The translations under genes were made by a program, and so were the position numbers. Positions 22,189-32,333 of a stretch of DNA of 64,000 nucleotides are shown here, in pieces; the first letter of the stretch is position 1; the number at the start of each line of letters is the position of its first letter. Source of the stretch: Planotetraspora kaengkrachanensis. Its GTDB lineage: Bacteria; Actinomycetota; Actinomycetes; Streptosporangiales; Streptosporangiaceae. The notes below the pieces were generated by a model. It ran no database searches. It saw only the letters and a list, made by a program, of their open reading frames with translations, and was not told the origin of the DNA. Location of the stretch: positions 1 through 64,000 of the forward strand of contig NZ_BONV01000048.1 in the NCBI RefSeq assembly GCF_016862895.1, read 5' to 3'.

Positions 22189-22270
22189 CCGACCAGTCCC
22201 GCGTGACAAACAACCCCGCCTGACAAACAACCCCGCGTGACAAACAACCTCGCGTGACAAACAACCCCGC
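22186..22270 (+). repeat. 17-bp tandem repeat starting at the acylase stop codon
   Basis: Four copies of a 17-bp unit of the form GTGACAAACAACCCCGC start at 22203, 22220, 22237 and 22254, and the fifth position (22271) is the first 53-bp-family core. The stop codon of the preceding gene (TGA at 22186) is followed by a similar unit, 18 bp long. TGA is kept in every copy. Confidence 0.9.
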
Positions 22271-22622
22271 GTGATCATGCACACCCTCGGGGACGGCCGG
22301 TCTGACCGGCCCATCCCCTCAGCGTGATCATGCACAGATTCGGCGACAGCCGCCCTGAGCTGCCGTTTCCCCCGCCGTAATCATGCACACCTTCGGAAAA
22401 CCCTCCGCGAGCTGGCATGACATGCGTGGTGATCATGCAAATCCAACGGGTTTGCATGATCACCACGTGCAAAAGACCTGCACAGCGCATGCGTGGCCGA
22501 ATCTGCGCATGATCACGAAATGCATCGCGCCTGGTCAGCGGTCGTACGGGCGAATCCGTGCATGATCACAAACAAGGTCGGGGCAGGTCAACAGGCCTGC
22601 CACCGACCTTGTGCATGATCAC
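22271..22622. repeat. 53-bp repeat array B, mirror arranged
   Basis: Plus-oriented cores start at 22271, 22324, 22377 and 22429 (steps 53, 53, 52). Minus-oriented cores end at 22463, 22516, 22569 and 22622 (steps 53, 53, 53). The third plus core reads GTAATCATGCAC, so TGA is replaced by TAA. The left half points away from the acylase stop codon and the right half away from the pheT stop codon. Between cores, degenerate blocks TTCGGNGA and CCTGCCC recur. No gene is seen in this 507-bp region. Confidence 0.92.
22425..22467. repeat. central palindrome of array B
   Basis: A 43-bp near-perfect palindrome built from two head-to-head cores: arms of 20 bp (one T-G pair) around a 3-nt loop, with CGTGGTGATCATGCAAA as the outer part of the left arm. 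It marks where the plus and minus arrays meet. It has no T-tract, though it could still act as a two-way transcription stop for the convergent genes. Confidence 0.85.
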
Positions 22623-22698
22623 ACCCCGGGGTGAGTGTCACACCCCTGAGCGAGGATCACACCCTGGGGTGAGTGTCACACCCGGTGGGGGTGATTCA
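22623..22698 (-). repeat. 19-bp tandem repeats in register with the pheT stop codon
   Basis: On the minus strand, units beginning GTGA start at 22698 (off by one base: TGA at 22698-22696 is the pheT stop), 22679, 22660, 22641 and 22622, each 19 bp apart. Units resemble GTGACACTCACCCCNGGGT. The fifth position is the first 53-bp core of the minus array. Confidence 0.88.
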
Positions 22699-25265
22699 GG
22701 CGCCGCGGAGTTGGGCTCCGGTCCGCTCGGCGGCGCGGGCCACGGCGGCGTCACGAGCCGCCGTCGTCTCCTCCACCGTGAGCGTGCGGTCCGCGGCTCG
22801 GAACCGCAGGCTGTAGGCCAGCGACTTGTTGCCCTCACCCACCTGCTCACCCGTGTACACGTCGAACAGCCGGATCGACTCGAGCAGTTCCCCGGCCCCC
22901 GCACGCAGCGCGCTCTCGACCTCGGCGACCGGCGTGTCCACCGGGACGGTCAGCGCGACGTCCTGCGTGGCCACCGGATAGGCGGACACGGCGGGCGTCT
23001 GCACCGGACCCGGCAGCGAGAGCGCCGACAACTCCAGCTCCATCGCCGCCGTACGCGGAGGCAGGCCGTACGCCTCGATGACCCGCGGGTGCAGCTCGCC
23101 CGCGTGGCCGACCGTCACCTGCTCACCGGTGGCGGCGTCGGTCACGGTCAGGACGGCGCAACGACCTGGGTGCCACGGCTCGTGCTGGTCCTGCCCGACG
23201 CCGAGCTCGACGCCGGCCGCCCGGGCCAGCGTGCGCGCGGCCTCGACGGCGTCCGCCCAGGACGCCTGCCGACCCGCACCCCACCAGCCGGACCGCTCGA
23301 ACTCCCCTGCCAGGACCACGGCGACCCGCAGCGGCTGTCGCGGGAGCGCCTGCTCGATCTCGGCGAGCTCCGCGGAGGTCGGCCTGCGATCGACCGCGAG
23401 CACCGGGGCGGCCGCAGGAGCGTCCGCCTCCGGCCGGTAGACCAGCCCGATCTCGAACAGCGCGACGTCGCCGAACCCGCGGCCCACATTGCGGACGAGC
23501 GTCTTCAGCAGCCCCGGCAGAAGCGTGGTCCGCATGAACGGCTCGTCCTCGCTCAGCGGGTTGACCAGCCGGGTCACCCGCCTGCGCGCGTCGCCCTCGG
23601 GCAACTGCAGGGCGTCGAGGTCACGCTCGCCGATGAACGGATACGACAGCACCTCGACGTATCCCGCCGCGGCCAGCGCGCGCCCAGTCCTGCGGCGGCG
23701 GCGCTGCCCTTCCGTCAGCCCCGCCCCCGCCGGCGCGGCGGGCAGCACGGACGGCAGGTGCTCGTACCCCTCGAGCCTGATGACCTCTTCCGCCAGGTCG
23801 TTGGGGTCGGTCAGGTCAGGACGCCACGTCGGCGGCGTCACCGTGATCAGGTCGTCCCCCTGGACGGCGAGCTTGTCGGCCAGGTCGCCGCTGGTGACAA
23901 CGCCGGTCGCGGCGACACCCTGGCCGCCGCGGACTCCCGCGACGCCACCGTCGGCCACCGTGCAGCCCACCTGCTCGAGCCGCCGGACCACGGTCTCCCG
24001 TGTGTACGGCAGGCCGGCGACGCGACCGGGGTGACCGGCCGGGATGGTGATCGTGACGGGATCCGCCTCGACCTGGGCGTGGGTGACGCCCGGCTCGGCC
24101 GTGGCGCCGCCCAACTCGACGAGGAGCTGTACGGCCCGCCACGACGCGATCAGCGGAAGCTCCCGGTCGACGCCGCGCTCGAACCGCTTGGACGCCTCGC
24201 TCACCAGATTGTGCCTGCGGGACTCCCGCGCGATCCCCGTCGCGGAGAAGTGCGCGGCCTCGATCACGATGTCGCCCGACGTTCCGGAGATCTCGGTGTG
24301 CAGGCCGCCCATCGTGCCGGCCATCGAGATCGGGCCCGAGTCGTCGGTGATCAGGATGTCGTCCTCGTTGAGCTTGCGGACGACGTGGTCGAGCGTCTCC
24401 AGCGTCTCGCCCGCGCGCGCCCGCCGCACGACGATGCCGCCGGACAGGCGGGAGCGGTCGAACGCGTGGAGCGGCTGCCCGAGCTCGAGCATGATGTAGT
24501 TCGTCACGTCCACGGCCAGGGAGACCGGACGCATGCCCGCGCGCACGAGCCGCAGCCGCATCCAGAGCGGGCTCTCGGCCGCCGGGTCGAACCCGGAGAC
24601 CGAGCGCAGCACGAAGCGGTCGCAGGCCGTGGGGTCGCCGATCGACGCCGGCCACGACTCGCCCTCCACGACGGGAGGCTCGACGGTGCCGGGGTCGCGG
24701 AACGGCACGCCGAAGGCGATGGCCGCCTCGCGCGCGACGCCGCGGATCGACAGCGCGTAGCCCCTGTCGGGGGTGATCTCCAGCTCGAGCACGTCGTCGC
24801 GCAGGCCCAGCAACTCGACGACGTCCGCGCCGATGGGGGTGTCCTGCGGCAGCAGGAGGATGCCCGGGGACGACTCGGCGATGCCGAGCTCGGCCTCCGA
24901 GCAGATCATCCCGTCGGACAGCCTGCCGTACGTCTTGCGGGAGGCGATCTCGAAACCGCCGGGGAGCACGGCACCGGGCAGGGCCACCGGCACGACGTCA
25001 CCTTCGACGAAGTTGACGGCGCCGCAGACGATCTCGCGGGGAGCCGCCTCCCCCACCTCGACCCGGCAGTGCCGGATCGGCTTCTTGAAACCGGCCAGTT
25101 CCTCGATCGCGAGGACGCGGCCGACGACCACGTTCTTGATCTCGTGACCGTGCGCGGTGATCGACTCGAGCTTCAAGCCCCCGGCGGTGAGCTTGTCGGC
25201 GACCTCGTGGGCCGTGACGGCGGGGAGATCGACATACTCCCGCAGCCATGAAAGCGGGACCTTCA

Positions 25266-25266
<1 letters not shown>
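22696..25266 (-). CDS. pheT: Phenylalanine--tRNA ligase beta subunit
   Basis: Beta chain of the heterotetrameric enzyme that charges tRNA-Phe; it carries editing and tRNA-binding parts. The 856-residue protein starts [15 protein letters not shown] and has an N-terminal EMAP-like OB fold ([14 protein letters not shown]), B3/B4 editing and B5 domains ([19 protein letters not shown]), a synthetase-like core, and a C-terminal ferredoxin-fold anticodon-binding domain ([15 protein letters not shown]). The ATG overlaps the last base of the pheS stop (TGATG). Its stop codon sits in register with a 19-bp tandem repeat. Confidence 0.97.
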
Positions 25267-26420
<1,154 letters not shown>

Positions 26421-26482
26421 TTAGTGGGATCAGCCCACCGGGCCGTCATCCGCGCCGCGCGTGCCGCGCGGAACGGCGCAGC

Positions 26483-27577
26483 TCAGGCGAAGTCAGGAGC
26501 CCCGGTGGGCAAGATAAATCGGAACTCCGCGCCGCCCTCGGGGGCGCGCTGCACGTTGATCGTGCCGCCGTGCGCCTCGATCAGGCCTTTGACGATGAAC
26601 AGGCCGAGCCCCGTGCCGCCCCTGCGGCGCCCGTTGCCCCGCCAGAACTGGCGGAAGACGCGCCCGACCAGCTCGGGCGCGACGCCCTCACCCTGGTCAC
26701 GCACGGACACGGCTACTCCCCATTCGACTGGCTCGACCACTACGGACACCGTACCCCGTCCGTGCCGTACGCCGTTCTCCAGCAGGTTGGCCAGAATCTG
26801 GTCGATCTTGTCCTGGTCGAACCAGGTCTCGGGGAGATCCCCGCGGACCTCGATACGGAAACGGTCCTCGGGCTCCCCCGCGGCCACCCGGCCGGCGATG
26901 ATTTTCCTGGCCCGGGCGGGGATGTCCACGACCTGCCGGTGCACCTGCAGCCGGCCCGATTCGATCCTGGACACGTCGAGCAGCTCGGTGATCAGCCGGG
27001 TGACGCGGTCGGCGTCGGCGTTGACCGTCTCCAGCATGACCAGCTTCTGGGCGTCGGTGAACCGCTCCCACTTGGCGAGGAGCGTCGCGGTGAACCCCTT
27101 AACGCTGGTCAGCGGGGACCTGAGCTCATGGGCGACGGTGGAGACGAGGTCGGCCCTGCTCCGCTCGACCCGGGCCCGGGCGGACGCGTCCCTGATCGTG
27201 ATCACAACTCGGATGACGGGGCCGCCCCGCTCGGGTGCACGGACGAACCGGGCGGCCACGAGTAACTCCTGGCGGCCGGGGAGGCTGAGCGGACGCTCCG
27301 GCTGCCGGCTGCGGGTCCTCAGGCCTCCGCGCGGGTCGAGCCATTTCCACCAGTCGCGGCCTTCGAGGTCGCGGAAGGGCAGGACGTCGACGACGTTCCT
27401 GCCGACCACTCTTTGCCGGTCGACGCCGGTCAGTCGCTCGGCCGCCCGGTTGACGACGAGGACCCGGCCTCCGTGGTCGGCCACGACCAGTCCATCGGGC
27501 AGCTCGTCTACGCAGATGTACGCACTCCCATCGGAAACCCCGTGAAGGGAACCGCTGGGGGTGTCGCCACCTCGCAC
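26483..27577 (-). CDS. Soluble PAS-domain sensor histidine kinase
   Basis: Cytoplasmic two-component sensor, 364 residues. A PAS domain (about 20-130) is followed by a dimerisation helix pair with the phosphorylated histidine in STVAHELRSPLTSVKGF (His about 150) and an HATPase domain with N-box NLLENGVRHG, G1-like VRDQGEGVAPEL and G2 GGTGLGLFIVKGL. There is no membrane segment. No response regulator lies next to it, so it is an orphan; its position between the trmH-like gene and pheST is conserved in actinobacteria. The GTG start has GAGGAGG eight bases upstream. The signal is unknown. Confidence 0.9.
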   Translation of the reverse strand: MRGGDTPSGSLHGVSDGSAYICVDELPDGLVVADHGGRVLVVNRAAERLTGVDRQRVVGRNVVDVLPFRDLEGRDWWKWLDPRGGLRTRSRQPERPLSLPGRQELLVAARFVRAPERGGPVIRVVITIRDASARARVERSRADLVSTVAHELRSPLTSVKGFTATLLAKWERFTDAQKLVMLETVNADADRVTRLITELLDVSRIESGRLQVHRQVVDIPARARKIIAGRVAAGEPEDRFRIEVRGDLPETWFDQDKIDQILANLLENGVRHGRGTVSVVVEPVEWGVAVSVRDQGEGVAPELVGRVFRQFWRGNGRRRGGTGLGLFIVKGLIEAHGGTINVQRAPEGGAEFRFILPTGAPDFA

Positions 27578-27685
27578 GAGACCGCCTCCTCAGCCCTCGG
27601 GAGCCTCGCGGGACGGAACCACGCCGCCTGACTCAGCGCGACTCCACCGCCGACAATAGCGGGTTTCCCGGCACCGTCAGCAGCC

Positions 27686-28519
27686 TCAGCGGGGCGAGGT
27701 GGTGGGATGTTCCACAGAATGTAAGTTCTGCCGTTGCGCGCGGGCGGAAGAGTACAGGCACACCGCTGCGGCGGTGGCCAGATTGAGGCTCTCCGCCCGT
27801 CCGTAGATCGGCACCCGGACGACCTCGTCGGCCAGTGCGAGAAGTTCGGGCGGCAATCCCCAGGCCTCGTTGCCGAACAGCCACGCGGTGGGGTGGCTCA
27901 GATCGACCTCGTCGAGCGTCGACGTGCCCGCGCCGTCGGCGGCGAACACCCGCAGCCCCGCGTCCTTCGCCTGCCGTACGGCGTCGGCGACGGGGGCGCC
28001 GGTCGCCACCGGCAGGTGGAAGAGGCTGCCCGCGCTGGCCCGGACGCACTTGCCGTTGTAGGGGTCGACCGAGGCGTCGGTGAACACGACCGCGTCGGCT
28101 CCCGCCGCGTCGGCCGTGCGCAGGACCGTGCCGGCGTTCCCCGGGTCGCGCACATGGGCCAGCAGGGCGACCAGTCGGGCTCCCGTGGGTACGGCCTGCC
28201 CGAGGGGGACGTGGACGAACCGGCAGACGGCCAGGATCCCCTGCGGCGTGATCGTCTGGGTCAGGTCGGCCATCACCTCACCGCTGGCGCGGTGGACCGG
28301 AACGCCCGTCGCGGCGGCGGCCGCGATGATGTCCGGGTGGCGCGACTCGGCCTCGGCCGTGGTGAACAACTCGACGGTGACGCCCTCGATCGTGAGGGCC
28401 TCGCGAACCGCCTGTGGCCCTTCGGCCAGGAACGCCTTGTCCCGGTCGCGGAAGGCGCGCTTGGTCAGCCGCCGGGCCGCCTTCACGCGCGGCGACCTGA
28501 TGTTGGTGAGCTCCGCCAT
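27686..28519 (-). CDS. TrmH-family (SpoU) RNA 2'-O-methyltransferase
   Basis: SAM-dependent ribose methylase acting on rRNA or tRNA. The 277-residue protein has an N-terminal L30e-like RNA-binding domain (LTNIRSPRVKAARRLTKRAFR) and a C-terminal knotted SPOUT domain with motifs LAHVRDPGNAGTVLRTADAAG, WLFGNEAWGLP and AESLNLATAAAVCLY split as in the family. Its usual place right after infC-rpmI-rplT is kept. It is separated from rplT by a strong hairpin, so it may have its own promoter. The exact target nucleotide is not deducible. Confidence 0.88.
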   Translation of the reverse strand: MAELTNIRSPRVKAARRLTKRAFRDRDKAFLAEGPQAVREALTIEGVTVELFTTAEAESRHPDIIAAAAATGVPVHRASGEVMADLTQTITPQGILAVCRFVHVPLGQAVPTGARLVALLAHVRDPGNAGTVLRTADAAGADAVVFTDASVDPYNGKCVRASAGSLFHLPVATGAPVADAVRQAKDAGLRVFAADGAGTSTLDEVDLSHPTAWLFGNEAWGLPPELLALADEVVRVPIYGRAESLNLATAAAVCLYSSARAQRQNLHSVEHPTTSPR

Positions 28520-28545
28520 CCCTGACCCCGACCTCCCTTGACGTG

Positions 28546-28580
28546 AGTGAGGGCCCGCCGGATCACGGCGGGCCCTCACT
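28546..28580 (-). terminator. terminator of infC-rpmI-rplT
   Basis: A perfect 15-bp stem (28546-28560 with 28566-28580) and 5-nt loop lie 10 bp after the rplT stop codon on the minus strand. No T-tract follows. Confidence 0.8.
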
Positions 28581-28589
28581 TGAGCAGTG

Positions 28590-28973
28590 CTATCCGGCGA
28601 CCGGCGCGTTCACGTCGGCCGGGAGCGCCTTCTTGGCGGACTCGACCAGCGCGGCGAAGGTCGGGGCGTCGTTGACCGCGAGATCGGCGAGGATCTTGCG
28701 GTCCACCTCGATGCCCGCGAGGCGCAGACCCTGGATGAACCGGTTGTAGGTCATGCCGTTCGCCCGGACCGCGGCGTTGATGCGCTGGATCCACAGGCGG
28801 CGGAAGGTGCCCTTCTTGTCCTTGCGGTCCCGGTACGCATAGGTCATCGAGTGGAGCATCTGCTCCTTGGCCTTGCGGTACAGACGCGACCGCTGCCCCC
28901 GGTAACCACTCGCCCGCTCGAGGACGACCCTGCGCTTCTTCTTGGCGTTGAGCGCCCGCTTCACGCGTGCCAT
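28590..28973 (-). CDS. rplT: Large ribosomal subunit protein bL20
   Basis: Assembly protein of the 50S subunit, 127 residues, binding 23S rRNA through its very basic N-terminal tail ([20 protein letters not shown]). The body has the conserved [19 protein letters not shown] and [11 protein letters not shown]-like [12 protein letters not shown] segments. It ends in a short acidic/neutral tail. In several bacteria L20 also represses this operon by binding the infC leader, which here holds an attenuator. Confidence 0.97.
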   Translation of the reverse strand: MARVKRALNAKKKRRVVLERASGYRGQRSRLYRKAKEQMLHSMTYAYRDRKDKKGTFRRLWIQRINAAVRANGMTYNRFIQGLRLAGIEVDRKILADLAVNDAPTFAALVESAKKALPADVNAPVAG

Positions 28974-28994
28974 TTGACTATCTCCCCGGGGTCG

Positions 28995-29189
28995 TTACTT
29001 GGCGAGCAACTTCTTGATCTTCTTCGTGTCGGCGTCAGACATGACGACGACACCCTCGAGACGGCGCGTACGGGTGGACGGCTTGTACTCGAAAAGGTGC
29101 TGCCGGTTGGCACGACGGCGAACGATCTTGCCGGAACCGGTGAGCCGGAACCGCTTCTTCGCACCGCTGTGCGTCTTCATCTTCGGCAT
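28995..29189 (-). CDS. rpmI: Large ribosomal subunit protein bL35
   Basis: Small 64-residue basic ribosomal protein of the 50S subunit. [20 protein letters not shown] is the family N-terminus and the C-terminus ends in KKIKKLLAK. It lies 21 bp before rplT and 207 bp after infC in the usual infC-rpmI-rplT order. Confidence 0.97.
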   Translation of the reverse strand: MPKMKTHSGAKKRFRLTGSGKIVRRRANRQHLFEYKPSTRTRRLEGVVVMSDADTKKIKKLLAK

Positions 29190-29396
29190 CTCAGCCGTCT
29201 CTCCCTCGTTGTCAGTACCGCCGGTCCAGGGCTGGTGCCCCGGCCGACGGCATGCTGCACTCCTCGAGACCGTCTCGGTCTCGGCTTTCCGCGCTCCGTC
29301 TGATGGTCAGAAAGAGCTCGTCACTCCGCCTGTGTGAGATCGCTCCACCCGCGTCACGGCCGTCCGCTCCGTCGGGATCACTCCGCTTGCGCGGGG

Positions 29397-30005
29397 TCAC
29401 TCGACGGGCGCGACCGCCTCGTCAGGCAAGTCCACCGGGGCGTCCGCTCCGCGCTGTGCCCGCGCCGCGGCGCGCTCGGCCTTGGCCTCGGCCTTCTTCT
29501 TGTGGGGCCCGATCACCATGATCATGTTGCGGCCGTCCTGCTTGGGCTGCGACTCGACGAACCCGAGCTCCGTGACGTCCTCAGCGAGCCGCTGCAGCAG
29601 CCGGAAACCCAGCTCAGGCCGGGACTGCTCGCGACCCCGGAACATGATCGTGACCTTGACCTTGTCCCCCGCCTTGAGGAAGCGCACGACGTGACCCTTC
29701 TTGGTCTCGTAGTCGTGCGGATCGATCTTCGGCCGGAGCTTGATCTCCTTGATGATCGTGTGTGCCTGGTTACGGCGGGCCTCGCGCGCCTTCATGGCCG
29801 ACTCGTACTTGAACTTGCCGTAGTCCATGAGCTTGCAGACAGGCGGGCGGGCCGTCGCGGCGACCTCGACGAGGTCGAGATCGCTTTCCTGGGCCAGCTT
29901 CAGCGCATCCCCGATGGAGACGATGCCGACCTGCTCGCCGTTCGGGCCGACGAGGCGGACCTCCGGCACACGAATACGATCGTTGATGCGGGGCTCGGTG
30001 CTGAT
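29397..30005 (-). CDS. infC: Translation initiation factor IF-3
   Basis: Binds the 30S subunit and checks start codon and initiator tRNA. The 202-residue protein has the N domain ([18 protein letters not shown]), a lysine-rich linker near 75-100, and the C domain ([20 protein letters not shown]). Homology begins at ISTEPRIND, and there the only start is ATC at 30005-30003, preceded by GGAGG (30015-30011). Rare AUC/AUU starts are the known means of IF-3 autocontrol. A glutamate/alanine-rich tail after the C domain (from about 175) is common in actinobacteria. An attenuator lies just upstream. Confidence 0.93.
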   Translation of the reverse strand: MSTEPRINDRIRVPEVRLVGPNGEQVGIVSIGDALKLAQESDLDLVEVAATARPPVCKLMDYGKFKYESAMKAREARRNQAHTIIKEIKLRPKIDPHDYETKKGHVVRFLKAGDKVKVTIMFRGREQSRPELGFRLLQRLAEDVTELGFVESQPKQDGRNMIMVIGPHKKKAEAKAERAAARAQRGADAPVDLPDEAVAPVE

Positions 30006-30213
30006 GGGACCTCCAAAAGGCTTCCGCTTGGTGCTCGACCGTGCAGGGCAAAAGCAAAAAACCCCGCACGTCACGCATGCGGGGTCACTGAGCTCTCCTG
30101 CCGAAAACTCCGGTGTGATCCTTGACCCGTCTGCCTTTCGGCGGATCAGGTGGGAGGAGGACCTCCGCTTGCGCGTCCAGCTGGCATGCCGGACCGATCG
30201 ATGTTTTACGTTA
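30006..30213 (-). promoter_or_regulatory. infC leader and promoter region
   Basis: A probable -10 TAACGT (30213-30208) would give a leader of about 195 nt. The leader has a CCTCCTCC stretch near 30155-30165 that could pair with the infC ribosome site GGAGG, plus the attenuator nearer the gene. Control by IF-3 level, L20 or the ribosome is likely from other bacteria, but no known leader structure was matched. Confidence 0.5.
30055..30085 (-). terminator. attenuator in the infC leader
   Basis: ACCCCGCA/TGCGGGGT arms (30061-30068 with 30078-30085) form an 8-bp stem with a 9-nt loop, followed on the minus strand by six T (30060-30055). It is a full intrinsic terminator 50 bp before the infC start with no gene ending before it, so it must act conditionally. 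Confidence 0.8.
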
Positions 30214-30299
30214 CCACAAGCACGCCCGATCGCCGAACTATTCCCCCGGCGATACGGGCCCGGCACCCTTCCTCATCGTCAGGGTCAGGATCGTCAGGG

Positions 30300-31142
30300 T
30301 CAGGTCGCGCGCCGGGCGATCTCCGCCTCGCCGGCGGCGCGCATGGCCTCCACGGGTACGTCGCCGTAACCGGTCATGAGCTCGACCTGCCTGGCCGCCT
30401 GGTGCAGCAACATCGAAAAGCCGCTCACCACGGTCCCCCCGCGCCCCTGTACGGCTCTCGCCAGCGCGGTGGGCCAGGGCGAGTAGACCACGTCGAGCAG
30501 GGCGCCCTTCTCGGGCAGGCCCCTCGCGATCTCGTCGGCGAAACCGTCCGCCACGCCGGAGGGCAGGGTGGAGACGATCAGATCCGCGTCCACGGCGGTC
30601 CTGTCGAACGTGGCGAAGGTCCGCACGGTCAGCGCGACGCCGAGCCGCTCCGCGACCTCCAGGGTCTCGGCCGCGCGGCCGGCGTCCCTGACGACGAGGG
30701 TCGCCCGCGGCAGGCCCATCTCCCTGACGGCCGCGATCGCGGAGGCGGCCGTCGCGCCGCCTCCGAGGACCGTGACGGCCGAGGGGGCCGACACCCCCGT
30801 CTCCGCCAGCGCCTGGACGATCCCATGCACGTCGGTGTTCTCCCCGTGGCGCGCGCCGTCCCTGAAGACCACGGTGTTCGCGGCACCCACCCGGACCGCC
30901 AGCTCAGAGACCGTCTCGAGGAGCGGGAGGACCGCACGCTTCAACGGCATCGTCAGCGACAGGCCGGCCCACTCCGCGCCCATCGTCTCCACCAGCGCGG
31001 GCAGCCCGTCCTCGGTGCACTCGAACGCGTCGTATCTCCAGTCCCGCAACCCCATCGCGGCGTACGCCGTCCGGTGCAGGACCGGGGACAGCGAGTGCCC
31101 GATCGGAGAGCCGAGGACCGCGGCCCGGTGGCCCGTCGTCAT
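30300..31142 (-). CDS. aroE: Shikimate dehydrogenase
   Basis: NADPH-dependent reduction of 3-dehydroshikimate in aromatic amino acid synthesis. The 280-residue protein has the substrate motif GSPIGHSLSPVLH (residues 10-22), catalytic-lysine region LTMPLKRAV, GAANTVVF, the nucleotide loop VLGGGATAAS and DVVYSPWPT. Its ATG overlaps the mltG stop as ATGA. In many actinobacteria aroC, aroK and aroB follow; here the next gene is infC on its own promoter, so the operon ends with aroE. Confidence 0.93.
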   Translation of the reverse strand: MTTGHRAAVLGSPIGHSLSPVLHRTAYAAMGLRDWRYDAFECTEDGLPALVETMGAEWAGLSLTMPLKRAVLPLLETVSELAVRVGAANTVVFRDGARHGENTDVHGIVQALAETGVSAPSAVTVLGGGATAASAIAAVREMGLPRATLVVRDAGRAAETLEVAERLGVALTVRTFATFDRTAVDADLIVSTLPSGVADGFADEIARGLPEKGALLDVVYSPWPTALARAVQGRGGTVVSGFSMLLHQAARQVELMTGYGDVPVEAMRAAGEAEIARRAT

Positions 31143-32290
31143 CCGTAGTTCCGGTTGAACTCGTCGCGGAGCTGCCAGAACTCCGACTCCTTGTCCGTGA
31201 ACTTGGTGATGCCCTTCTTCGGGTCGGTGGTCACGAACCACAACCAGGCGCCGTCGGCCGGGTGGAGGGCGGCCTCGATCGCGTGGTCGCCGGGGTTGGA
31301 GATCGGTCCCGGCGGCAGTCCCTCATACCGGTAGGTGTTGTACCGGGACTTGCTCTGGGTCTCGGCCTCCGTCGCGGCGATGCCGTACTTGTTGAGGCCG
31401 TACATGGTCGTGCTGTCCATCTGGAGCTTCATCGGCGGGTTGAGCTGGAGCCGGTTGTAGATGACCCGGGCCACCTTCGGCATGTCGTCCACGCTGCCCG
31501 ACTCGGCCTGCACGATGCTCGCAACGATCATGATGTCGCGGGGGCTGTAACCGATCGCCTCGGCCTGGCTCTCGAGGTCGACCTTTTCGGCGGTCTGGGT
31601 GAACCTGTCGACCATCGCGGTGAGGATCTCCGACGGGCTCATCTTGTCGTTGATCTCATACGTGGCCGGGAACGCGAAGCCCTCGAGCTGCTTGTTGGCG
31701 TACTTGGGCAGGCCGATGTCGCCCTTGGCCGCCTTCTTGAACTCGTTGACGGACTTGCCGGTGGCCTTGGCGAGCTGCTCGTAGATCTTGCTGAGCCGCA
31801 GCCCCTCCTGGAAGGTCAGGTCGTCGCGGATGCGGTTCTTCGGATCGAGCAGTTCGACGGCGCCGGCCGCGGACATCCCCTTGCGCAACTTGTACTGGCC
31901 GGGCTGCAGCGACGCCCCCTTGCCCGCGTCGCCGATCGCGTTGACGAACGCACGCGCACTGGCCACGACGCCCTGCTTCTCCAGGTCGACGGCGACGTCG
32001 GAGGCGGTGGCACCCTCGTCGATCTGGACGACGACCTCCCCCGTGCCCGGGCCTGGGAAATCCTTCACGGTGACCACGTCGCGGACCCAGGTGTACCCGA
32101 AATACCCCACGCCGGCGAGGATCAGCAGGATCACCAAAACGGCGAACACACTGGCGGCCGCACCCTTGCGACGCTGCCGCTTCCTCCGCTTGCGACTGCG
32201 CCGCTGCTGGCTGCGGCTGCCACGAGTCCGGCGGCCGGGACGCTCCTCGTCCTCGTCGCCTAGCAGGAAGTCCATGCCCAGATCGTTCAT
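31139..32290 (-). CDS. mltG: Endolytic murein transglycosylase (copy with cytoplasmic tail)
   Basis: Membrane-anchored enzyme thought to cut nascent peptidoglycan strands. The 383-residue protein has an acidic then Arg/Lys-rich cytoplasmic N-terminus (about 1-45), one transmembrane helix (ASVFAVLVILLILAGVGYFGY), a LysM-like region (DEGATASDVAVDLEKQGVV) and the YceG catalytic domain with the catalytic glutamate in ASIVQAESGS and later [15 protein letters not shown] chose the ATG at 32290; a TTG five codons earlier is possible. It follows a second mltG and overlaps aroE. Confidence 0.9.
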   Translation of the reverse strand: MNDLGMDFLLGDEDEERPGRRTRGSRSQQRRSRKRRKRQRRKGAAASVFAVLVILLILAGVGYFGYTWVRDVVTVKDFPGPGTGEVVVQIDEGATASDVAVDLEKQGVVASARAFVNAIGDAGKGASLQPGQYKLRKGMSAAGAVELLDPKNRIRDDLTFQEGLRLSKIYEQLAKATGKSVNEFKKAAKGDIGLPKYANKQLEGFAFPATYEINDKMSPSEILTAMVDRFTQTAEKVDLESQAEAIGYSPRDIMIVASIVQAESGSVDDMPKVARVIYNRLQLNPPMKLQMDSTTMYGLNKYGIAATEAETQSKSRYNTYRYEGLPPGPISNPGDHAIEAALHPADGAWLWFVTTDPKKGITKFTDKESEFWQLRDEFNRNYG

Positions 32291-32303
32291 AGTTGCGTCG
32301 GCC

Positions 32304-32333
32304 AATCTCTCGGTACGACCGGCTCCGCGTCAA
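32304..32333 (-). promoter_or_regulatory. candidate promoter of the second mltG-aroE pair
   Basis: TTGACG (32333-32328), 18-bp spacer and GAGATT (32309-32304) lie just before the mltG start in the 174-bp gap between the two mltG genes. The -10 is imperfect. Confidence 0.35.

Noticed and set aside
22558-25251. Long open frame (897 codons) opposite pheT
   Set aside because: It is a codon-bias shadow of pheT in very GC-rich DNA: its product is dominated by Arg, Gly and Asp with no recognisable domain. The same holds for long frames opposite the acyl-CoA synthetase (10281-12125), aspS, alaS, secD and the acylase.
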